From Planctomycetaceae bacterium (lineage in GTDB: Bacteria > Planctomycetota > Planctomycetia > Pirellulales > Pirellulaceae): a DNA stretch of 5,105 bases. Numbering within the stretch: position 1 is the stretch's first letter; every line of letters starts with the position of its first letter. The notes under the pieces are model-generated. The model saw nothing but the letters and a program-made list of their open reading frames with translations. It did no database searches and was not told the DNA's origin. Location of the stretch: positions 1 through 5,105 of the forward strand of contig SLEY01000350.1 of assembly GCA_007124535.1 (NCBI GenBank), read 5' to 3'. Below, piece by piece: positions 1 to 5,105 of the stretch. The position numbers and the translations under genes are program-made.

Positions 1-111
1 ATCCAGCTCCCGACCGCAAGAACTCCCGCGGTATTCCTAAAATGTTACTGTTCTCGTTATTGTATGATCCAGAGAGCAGGGAGTCGAGGTGTCGTGGCGA
101 GCGATTGTTAC

Positions 112-272
112 GCAACCTGCAGGAAATAATCTACCGCGCTCGGCGAGGGTCTCCGACCCCGCCGAAACCACCGACCGAAGGTCTCCCCTGTCGCGGGAGA
201 CCTTCGGTCGGCTGAGTGGCTCGGTCAGAGACCGGCCACATCGCTACGGGTAGATCATTTCCTGCGGGTTGC
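112..272. repeat. Large imperfect inverted repeat (foldback, possible MITE-like element or structured RNA)
   Basis: The left half, read forward, matches the reverse complement of the right half. The outer arms, 112-135 and 249-272, agree at 22 of 24 positions (left arm begins GCAACCTGCAGGAAAT). A middle segment, 148-158 against 223-233 (GGTCTCCGACC), agrees at 10 of 11. The inner stem, 171-187 against 195-211, is a perfect 17-bp match (CCGACCGAAGGTCTCCC) closing a 7-base loop at 188-194. The parts between the matching blocks (about 136-147 with 234-248, and 159-170 with 212-222) are poorly paired. No T-run follows the inner stem on either strand, so a simple rho-independent terminator is not favoured. 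It could be a small non-autonomous mobile or dispersed repeat, a structured RNA, or a 3' processing or termination structure for the large gene. The inverted repeat is read directly from the sequence; its function is unknown. Confidence 0.85.
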
Positions 273-315
273 CTTAACTCTTTCAGGGCTGCGGTTTGAA
301 ATGAATTTCGACCTC

Positions 316-353
316 GGGCGGCGCTTCGCGGCTCTCGCCGCGGCGCTCTGCCC
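316..353. repeat. GC-rich stem-loop
   Basis: Three stacked stems pair in order: GGGC (316-319) with GCCC (350-353), GCGC (321-324) with GCGC (343-346), and CGCGGC (327-332) with GCCGCG (337-342), around a TCTC loop at 333-336. Small internal loops (G320 against TCT 347-349) and a TT bulge separate them. No T-run follows on either strand. Together with the 112-272 foldback it may belong to one structured or repeat element; alternatively it is a chance structure in GC-rich DNA. Confidence 0.5.
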
Positions 354-531
354 TGGGCGGACTTGTCGCAGTTCCTTCGGAGCGAATTGCGGCTGGCGCC
401 GCGACCATTGCCGGATTTCACGAAGGAATGATCACGAACTACCAACTACTGCGGCAAATCACAATCGTTAGGCCACCCACGCCGGAAGTCGTTTGCTGCG
501 CCTTCCCGTTGTTTGTCTTGGCTTCGACCCG

Positions 532-3500
532 TTATTCCGTATCGGCGGCGAAGCAGACGATGTGTCCGGATTCGGTTGCCAGGTACAGACGCTGCCGGGC
601 GGCCGCCATGCCGTCGAAAACGGGCGGGGAGTCCAGTCGTAGTTCGCTGAGCGTGCGGCCGTCGGCGGCCGAGACCGCTCGCAGGATCCCACCTCGTTCG
701 CCGGCGAACGAGGCCGCTTGTTCGGCCAGTTCGGCTTGGACGTCGGGCGATTGGATCTGGCGGAAAGCCTGGACTTCATCGACCAGATCGGGCGGGCCGG
801 CCACGAACAGCATGTTGTCGGCCAGGACCAGGGCCCGAGCCCATAACGGCTGGTCCTCCGTCCAGTGCTGGTTCACGAGGTAGCCGGGGACGCGGGGCGG
901 GCCGCCGATAAAGCGCAGGGCCGGACCGGCCGCACTGTCCACCGGCTGCGCGCCTTCGATCTCCCCCGGGTTGCCTTGACCCGACAGGTCCTCAGCCCGG
1001 CCGTCGGCGAACGAGTAACCCAGCACCCATTCGGCGTCCGCCACGGTGGTCTCCGCGTCGGGATCGGCCAGCGCGGCGATCTCCGCCGCCGTGACCGGGC
1101 CCCGGTAGATGCGGACTTGGGCGATCTTGCCGTCGAACGCCATCGGACCGGTATAAGCGCCCACGACCGTGCCGTCGTCGGCGCCGATCTCCATCGCTTC
1201 GGCCGGATCGGCGGTGATCATGCCGGGCGCCGGCGCGGTGGCCACCGGTTCTCCGTCGACATACAGTTCCAGTTGGCCCTCGGCCGTCAGGACGCCGGCC
1301 AGATGGACCCAGCGGTCGTCCACACGTTGCTCGCCGGCCGCCGTCCCGATTTCGCCGTCAGCTCGCACGGCGAAATGCGGCCGGCCGCCCTGCAGGTACA
1401 GGGCATAGCCCCAGGAGTTGCCGCCACGGGCCAGTACGACGCCGTCGGGATGCTCGGCATGGACCCGGGCCAGTGCGGCCAGCGGCTGACCTTGCGGCCG
1501 CAAGCTGGCCGAGCGGGGCACCCGCACCCGGGTCTCGCGCGGACCGCGGCGATCTGCGGGGCCCGGCGAATCGGCGAACCGGTCGGCCGCAAACAAATGA
1601 TGCTCGATGGGCGTGGTCCAGCGGAAAAACTGCGGCTTGCGGCCGAAGCCGTACACCCGCTCCTGGTCGAACACCAAAATCCGCCCGGCCGGCGCCGTCT
1701 TCCCTGCCCGGTAGTAACCCTGCCAGCCGCCGACAAACCGGCTGCCGTACAGCCAGTAGGTGCGGTGCCAACCGCTGTCGTCCAAAAAGCCGGTGGGCGA
1801 GAACAAATGCGACCGCTCGGGGTCGTGCATCGCCCCCGGGGCGCCCTGATCCGCGTCGCCCGTGGTCGGCATTCGTTCCAGCGGCAACCGCGTCCCCTCC
1901 AGCGTGAACGCTTGCCCACGCATGTACATCCACCGGCCGTCGCTGGAAAGGATGTCGTTCATCGCGGTGGGCATGTTCAACCAGCTGACATAATGCTGCA
2001 AGCCCTTGTCCGTGTCAGGATCCCGGTCGTCCAAAAGGTGTTCGGAGAGCACCTCGCCGGTGAGCGGATCCAATCGCCACAGCCGCATCCCGCCGTCCAG
2101 GAACATCGACCGGCCGGCCACACAATACAAGACGCCATCTTGGACCAGCACGCTGCCATGCACTGGCCACACGGATTCGACCTGCTCGTGGAACATCAGG
2201 CGCTCGTCCAGCGGGGCTGCGCGGAACCGCCAGATCAGCTGGCCATCTTCAGCTCGCAGGGCATAGACATGGCCGTCTGTCGAACCGAACAGCACACGGT
2301 CCCGGTAGACCGTGGGCGGGGAATCGACTCGCCCGCCGGCGGTGAACTGCCAGAGGGGTTCTCCCGAGTCGGCATCCAAGGCGTGCACCGTATGGCGATC
2401 GATCGAGGCGACCAGCAAGCGGCCGCCGGCGATCACGGGGCTGGTCAGGCGCCCTCCGATTTCCGCTTCCCACGCTTCCGCCAGACCCGCCGGCACGGAC
2501 GTGCTGGCGTGCCCGCTGCGTGCCGCATCGTGCCGGTACATCGGCCAGTCGCCGGCCTCGGGGTCCGCGGCGCCGCCGGCCGCCTCGGCTGCCTGGCCGG
2601 CCGGCCCGGGTTCCCACCGCGGAGGGCCCCCATCCTGCAAGACGGCGGCACGGCGGGCGGCCGCCGCGCCCGACGCCGCCAGGGCGTTGAAACCATCCAG
2701 CTTCGCCTCGGGATAGCAGGCGCAGGGATGCTGGGGCGCATAGATCAAACCGTTGGCCGGCATGAACCCGTACAGGCAAGCGCCCCGGACCCAATGATGC
2801 GGTTCCCAACGCTCCCGGCGGATATCCACCAACTCGATCCCCGTGCGGGACATCAGCAGATAATTGCTGGTCGCCTTGCCACGATAGCAGCGGTGATGGA
2901 ACCAGTAGGTATCGACGTCCGGCACGAAGGACTGCCGGACCTCCCCGGTGTGCACGTCGCGCCCGGTAAACAGGCCCTCGGCACGCCCGCTGGTCGTTTC
3001 GCCGGTCCATACCAGCCCGTCCACGACCAGCAGATCTTCGGGCGATCGGTAGCCCGAGGGCGGATGCGGGGCCTCCCACAGAACTCGCCCGTCGCTGGCC
3101 GCCAGCGCCGTCATCGTGTCGTCGGTGTCCCGGTACCAGGAGCCCGTCTGCTGGCCGGCCCGTGGCCCTCCGGCGAACAGCACGACGTCCTCGTACAGCA
3201 CCATCGCCGGGATAAAGAAACCGCGGATCTCTTCGCTTCGATCCACCGGCTCGGATTCCCAAAGAGGCTCTCCCGTCCGGGCGTCCACTGCCACGATCCG
3301 CTGGCCGTCATGAAACACCAGGCGGCCGTTCGCGGTGGCGGGAGTGCCCGGCACCACCCGTTGCTCGCGACTCCACAGCGGCTCGCCCGATTCGGCGTCC
3401 AGTACCATCAATTGGCGCGGCCGTTCGTCCCAGAAGGGCGCATTGTACGCGCGTCCGATCCGCGTCAACCCGTCATCCACTTCGTCCGTCTGCGGCGGGT

Positions 3501-4494
3501 CGACCAGCACCGTCAGCCGCCCCGCGTCCCACAATATCTCTTCGGCGCCCGCCGTGCCCGCATACTCCCGCACCGTCCGGCCGGTGGCCGCATCCAGCGC
3601 CACCACCGGGGCCTGCAAACCCAGGGTGACGTAGACCCGATCCCCGGTCGCCACCAGCCGGCGCGGCAGTTGCGCCGGCCCGCTCTTCAGCGGCCACAAA
3701 TGCGTGTGCCATTGCGGGATCTCCCGCTCCCATAACCGTTTCCCATTGAAGGCGTCTCGGGCGATCAAACGCCACTCGGGAGGAACCAGGATCGAACGCG
3801 CGGTGGCCTGGTCAAAAATCGTAAACACCCGGCCAGCCGCCGAGACCACCGCACTGACACTGGACAAACGATCGTGGTGCCGGGAATAACGCGGCCCGGC
3901 CGCCCACTGCATCCGCCGCAGGGGACCGATCTCCGTGTCCCGAGCCACCGCATTGCCCGAGGCATCGCGCAGGTAGTGCGTCCACTCGTCAATCGTGTCC
4001 GGACGCGGTTTGACGAACACGTCCGACGTCTCGCCCGACTCCTCCAGCACCACGGCCCGCCCTTCCGGCGCCAGCACTCGCAGCATCTCGTCCCGGGCGA
4101 CGTCCGCCGGGCGGGATACGACCAACAGGTTCACCAAGTTGTCCACGTAGGGCAAGGAATCGCCCGACAGCCGATCGATCGAAACCGGGCCGTACCGTCC
4201 CGCGGCCTGCAGCCGCGCCCGGGCCGCCGCCACCTGCTCCGCGTCGCGGTCCCAGCCCTGCACCCGATACGCCTCGCCCCGGTCCAAGGCGGCGGTCAGC
4301 CGGCCGTCGCCGCTGCCCACATGGACGATCAAACCGCCCCGCACCCCCGAATCGTCCAGGATCCGAGCCGCCAGAGCCTCCGCCGACGGCGGCTGCTCAG
4401 GCTCCGTCTGGGCAACAAGCGATCCGGTCCCCGCCAGAATGCCCGCCGCCAGCCAACACACGATTCGACGCCCATGTTTCCAATTCCCGGTCAT
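532..4494 (-). CDS. Exported multidomain protein: SAM-methyltransferase-like domain, PQQ-type beta-propellers and LamG-like domain
   Basis: The protein has 1320 residues (numbered from the ATG at 4494). Residues 1-28 look like a Sec signal peptide: a basic start (KHGRR), a hydrophobic core (IVCWLAAGILAG), then SLVA before QTEP. Residues about 36-155 resemble a class I methyltransferase: GxGxG loop in VHVGSGDG (57-64), acidic residue D82 after strand 2, GDSLPY (111-116) and EMLRVLAPEGRAVVLEE (136-152). Family-type motifs EWTHYLRDASGNAV (170-183) and RYSRHHD (202-208) lead into PQQ-type blades, seen as xxALDxxTGxxxW repeats near 244, 297, 362, 400 and 461. CACYPEAKLDGF follows near 591. An Ala/Gly/Pro-rich linker (607-647) precedes a second block opening with DWPMYRHDAARSG (649-661), with blades near 702, 742 and 805. 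A LamG-like jelly-roll spans about 990-1199 (WVHLAG near 1062, LELYVDGEP near 1076, FDGKIAQVRIY near 1119). The last segment holds LFVAGPPDLVDE (1229-1240) and a blade motif near 1271. The start is set by AGGAG 9 bases upstream. I infer a periplasmic or surface binding or scaffold protein; no catalytic activity can be assigned, and true PQQ binding is doubtful. Domain calls are confident, function is not. Confidence 0.93.
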   Translation of the reverse strand: MTGNWKHGRRIVCWLAAGILAGTGSLVAQTEPEQPPSAEALAARILDDSGVRGGLIVHVGSGDGRLTAALDRGEAYRVQGWDRDAEQVAAARARLQAAGRYGPVSIDRLSGDSLPYVDNLVNLLVVSRPADVARDEMLRVLAPEGRAVVLEESGETSDVFVKPRPDTIDEWTHYLRDASGNAVARDTEIGPLRRMQWAAGPRYSRHHDRLSSVSAVVSAAGRVFTIFDQATARSILVPPEWRLIARDAFNGKRLWEREIPQWHTHLWPLKSGPAQLPRRLVATGDRVYVTLGLQAPVVALDAATGRTVREYAGTAGAEEILWDAGRLTVLVDPPQTDEVDDGLTRIGRAYNAPFWDERPRQLMVLDAESGEPLWSREQRVVPGTPATANGRLVFHDGQRIVAVDARTGEPLWESEPVDRSEEIRGFFIPAMVLYEDVVLFAGGPRAGQQTGSWYRDTDDTMTALAASDGRVLWEAPHPPSGYRSPEDLLVVDGLVWTGETTSGRAEGLFTGRDVHTGEVRQSFVPDVDTYWFHHRCYRGKATSNYLLMSRTGIELVDIRRERWEPHHWVRGACLYGFMPANGLIYAPQHPCACYPEAKLDGFNALAASGAAAARRAAVLQDGGPPRWEPGPAGQAAEAAGGAADPEAGDWPMYRHDAARSGHASTSVPAGLAEAWEAEIGGRLTSPVIAGGRLLVASIDRHTVHALDADSGEPLWQFTAGGRVDSPPTVYRDRVLFGSTDGHVYALRAEDGQLIWRFRAAPLDERLMFHEQVESVWPVHGSVLVQDGVLYCVAGRSMFLDGGMRLWRLDPLTGEVLSEHLLDDRDPDTDKGLQHYVSWLNMPTAMNDILSSDGRWMYMRGQAFTLEGTRLPLERMPTTGDADQGAPGAMHDPERSHLFSPTGFLDDSGWHRTYWLYGSRFVGGWQGYYRAGKTAPAGRILVFDQERVYGFGRKPQFFRWTTPIEHHLFAADRFADSPGPADRRGPRETRVRVPRSASLRPQGQPLAALARVHAEHPDGVVLARGGNSWGYALYLQGGRPHFAVRADGEIGTAAGEQRVDDRWVHLAGVLTAEGQLELYVDGEPVATAPAPGMITADPAEAMEIGADDGTVVGAYTGPMAFDGKIAQVRIYRGPVTAAEIAALADPDAETTVADAEWVLGYSFADGRAEDLSGQGNPGEIEGAQPVDSAAGPALRFIGGPPRVPGYLVNQHWTEDQPLWARALVLADNMLFVAGPPDLVDEVQAFRQIQSPDVQAELAEQAASFAGERGGILRAVSAADGRTLSELRLDSPPVFDGMAAARQRLYLATESGHIVCFAADTE

Positions 4495-4503
4495 CTGCTC
4501 AAT

Positions 4504-4508
4504 CTCCT
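4504..4508 (-). promoter_or_regulatory. Shine-Dalgarno site deciding the start of the large gene
   Basis: The minus strand reads AGGAG, then nine bases (ATTGAGCAG), then the ATG at 4494-4492. The frame remains open upstream to a TTG at 4557, but that codon has no purine-rich site before it. Starting at TTG would also put 21 extra residues, including acidic ones (EVFQEIEQ), ahead of an otherwise well-formed signal peptide. The ATG at 4494 is therefore preferred. Confidence 0.8.
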
Positions 4509-4591
4509 GGAAAACTTCGCTTTGAAGGCACGCCGCTTGGCCCGACAGCCACGGCAACCGCTGGGTTCCGGCCGAACGTGACGGGTGTCAT

Positions 4592-4634
4592 AAAAGGGGA
4601 CCGCCTCGATCCTCCAAAGGGTCGGTCCTCTTTT
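4592..4634. promoter_or_regulatory. 12-bp stem-loop in the presumed 5' leader of the large gene
   Basis: AAAAGGGGACCG (4592-4603) pairs with CGGTCCTCTTTT (4623-4634) around a 19-base loop. In a plus-strand RNA all 12 positions pair, one as G-U. In a minus-strand RNA that position is an A-C mismatch, leaving 6 bp and 5 bp on either side. The A-run/T-run ends resemble a bidirectional intrinsic terminator. For minus-strand transcription it lies in the leader of the large gene, about 100 bases before the start codon, so it could be an attenuator or an RNA-stabilising hairpin. For plus-strand transcription it would end antisense transcripts leaving the large gene. The structure is seen; the role is inferred. 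Confidence 0.55.
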
Positions 4635-4648
4635 CTGAGAGAACCTTT

Positions 4649-4676
4649 ATCGTACCCCACCCAGCCGCGTTTTCAA
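4649..4676 (-). promoter_or_regulatory. Possible sigma70-like promoter for the large gene
   Basis: On the minus strand TTGAAA (4676-4671) is followed after 16 bases by TACGAT (4654-4649). This gives 4 of 6 matches or better to the TTGACA and TATAAT consensus boxes, with acceptable spacing. Transcription would begin near 4642 and give a leader of roughly 150 bases containing the 4592-4634 stem-loop. It rests on consensus matching alone; planctomycete promoters are often poorly predicted this way. Confidence 0.3.
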
Positions 4677-4702
4677 TCGGCCCTGACAAACGAATCGTCA
4701 TA

Positions 4703-4756
4703 ATGGGAATGATGGGAAGAATGAGAATTATGGGAGACATGGGAGGTATGCACGAA
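4703..4756. repeat. Degenerate tandem repeat with exact 9-base period (ATGGGAnnn)
   Basis: Six consecutive 9-base units start with ATG at 4703, 4712, 4721, 4730, 4739 and 4748. The first five share ATGRGA (ATGGGAATG, ATGGGAAGA, ATGAGAATT, ATGGGAGAC, ATGGGAGGT); the sixth (ATGCACGAA) keeps only the ATG. The plus strand is strongly purine-rich, the minus strand pyrimidine-rich. Because the period is three codons the tract reads as a Met/Gly-rich peptide that stops at 4784-4786, but there is no ribosome site, so I favour a non-coding microsatellite-like repeat. It lies upstream of both divergent genes. Confidence 0.7.
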
Positions 4757-4786
4757 AGTGATGAGGCAGCAATTGTGTGCCGATAA

Positions 4787-4950
4787 TAACGGTCGTATCG
4801 CGCCGCGCGATCGTTGCGGCCTGAATCATCGGAATTTTCGGGGCAATCAATCCGGGTGGATCAAATGCTGCAATCGATACAGCTGTTGCAGACGGAATCG
4901 GAGACAACCGCTCCTGTCAATCCACTTTGCCTCCACGGGAATTGCCCGTC
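4787..4950. other. Intergenic stretch upstream of the partial plus-strand gene
   Basis: No gene is seen. Three short inverted repeats occur: TCGCG/CGCGA (4798-4810), CTGCAA/TTGCAG (4868-4873 with 4886-4891), and ACGGG/CCCGT (4935-4939 with 4945-4949). The last ends just before the ATG at 4951 and overlaps the only possible ribosome site (GGGA). A GATAAT resembling a -10 box lies at 4782-4787 but has no fitting -35 box. All are short enough to occur by chance. Confidence 0.35.
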
Positions 4951-5105
4951 ATGAACCGCTTGATAGTGATGATCGCTGGCATCGAGCTGATCCTGGTCGC
5001 TGCGGCGGCGGCGGAAGACAGCGTATATTCCTGTCCGCATCGGCCGACCGCAGTGTGCGCGGTCGTGACGGACCAGTACCAGCCGCTCGGGCGGGCAACG
5101 GGCGC
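4951..5105 (+). CDS. Start of an unidentified gene, possibly exported; cut by the window edge
   Basis: An ATG at 4951 opens a frame of 51 codons that runs off the right edge without a stop. The N-terminus reads MNRLIVMIAGIELILVAAAAA then ED: a short basic start, a hydrophobic stretch and an alanine run ending at residue 21, as expected of a signal peptide or membrane anchor, although Glu12 inside the core weakens the prediction. The visible mature part has two cysteines (residues 28 and 36) and no domain I recognise. Codons use G or C in third position heavily, as in the neighbouring gene, which favours real coding. The frame is closed upstream by TGA at 4822-4824 and has no other ATG between. 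The ribosome site is weak (GGGA about 10 bases before the ATG, inside a small hairpin). It diverges from the large gene. A start further downstream is possible. Confidence 0.45.
   Translation, partial: MNRLIVMIAGIELILVAAAAAEDSVYSCPHRPTAVCAVVTDQYQPLGRATG

Larger units (their letters stand above)
1..531. other. Gene-free region downstream of the large minus-strand gene
   Basis: I see no convincing protein gene here. The first 110 bases are less GC-rich and show no recognisable motif. The rest holds a large foldback (112-272) and a GC-rich hairpin (316-353), listed separately. Two open frames cross the region: minus 131-445, rich in Arg, Gly and Pro, and the start of plus 428-883. Neither has a Shine-Dalgarno site or a recognisable domain, and the first runs through one arm of the foldback, so I treat both as non-coding. 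The stretch between the stop codon of the large gene (532-534) and about 450 holds no hairpin followed by a T-run, so no classical intrinsic terminator for that gene is visible. The region looks like intergenic DNA carrying a repeat or structured element. Confidence 0.6.

Noticed and set aside
171..211. Inner 17-bp stem as a rho-independent terminator of the large gene
   Set aside because: The stem is strong but no run of T follows on the minus strand (the next bases read TGGTTTCGG), and it is more than 300 bases past the stop codon.
131..445. 104-codon minus-strand frame downstream of the large gene
   Set aside because: It passes through the right arm and much of the left arm of the 112-272 foldback and through the 316-353 hairpin, lacks a Shine-Dalgarno site and has no recognisable domain; the inverted repeat better explains the sequence.
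428..883. 151-codon plus-strand frame overlapping the 3' end of the large gene
   Set aside because: Most of it is antisense to the LFVAGPPDLVDE-containing C-terminus, and it has Ser/Arg/Ala-rich composition without motifs.
2249..3262. 337-codon minus-strand frame inside the large gene, and similar frames at 1287-1933 and 3473-3992
   Set aside because: They are out-of-frame readings of the same gene with Arg/Gly/Ala-rich composition and no motifs; nothing suggests a frameshift in the main frame.
865..3735. 956-codon open frame on the plus strand, antisense to the large gene
   Set aside because: Its translation is rich in Arg, Gly, Pro, His and Gln and shows no domain, whereas the minus-strand frame carries clear PQQ, LamG and methyltransferase motifs throughout. 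Long antisense frames are expected opposite GC-rich genes.
4492..4557. Upstream TTG start for the large gene (adds 21 residues)
   Set aside because: No ribosome site precedes the TTG, while AGGAG stands 9 bases before the ATG at 4494, and the signal peptide fits only the shorter form.
3874..4581. 235-codon plus-strand frame across the start of the large gene
   Set aside because: It lies antisense to the signal peptide and methyltransferase-like region, has no ribosome site and an Arg/His/Pro-rich composition.
4782..4787. GATAAT as a -10 box for the plus-strand gene at 4951
   Set aside because: No -35-like hexamer lies 15-19 bases upstream and the leader would be about 160 bases; a chance match cannot be excluded.

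Overview
The window is GC-rich bacterial DNA dominated by one very large gene on the minus strand (532-4494). It encodes an exported protein of 1320 residues with an unusual stack of domains: a signal peptide, a class I SAM-methyltransferase-like Rossmann domain, PQQ-type (BamB-like) beta-propeller repeats in two blocks, and a LamG/concanavalin-A-like jelly-roll set into the second block, followed by closing propeller strands. From memory, this architecture and several of its motifs (EWTHYLRDASGNAV, RYSRHHD, HPCACYPEAKLDGF, LFVAGPPDLVDE) belong to a large paralogous family of Planctomycetota. The window is therefore most likely from a planctomycete, perhaps Pirellulales-like. This is an inference from one protein and has not been tested by a search.

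Layout: positions 1-531 hold no convincing gene. They contain a striking 161-base foldback (112-272) and a second, smaller hairpin (316-353), both downstream of the large gene. Positions 532-4494 are the large gene. Positions 4495-4950 are an intergenic region between divergently oriented genes. It holds a good Shine-Dalgarno site for the large gene, a 12-bp stem-loop in its presumed leader, a possible sigma70-like promoter, and a purine-rich tandem repeat with an exact 9-base period. From 4951 to the right edge, the first 51 codons of a plus-strand gene are visible. It probably encodes a secreted or membrane-anchored protein, but too little is present to name it.

No operon is visible: the large gene appears to be transcribed alone, and the partial gene diverges from it. 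No tRNA, rRNA, CRISPR array, transposase or integrase was seen. Many long open frames overlap the large gene in other frames, including a 956-codon antisense frame; these are byproducts of its GC-rich codons. The points most worth a second look are the exported methyltransferase-like domain, the order of the LamG segments, and the large foldback.
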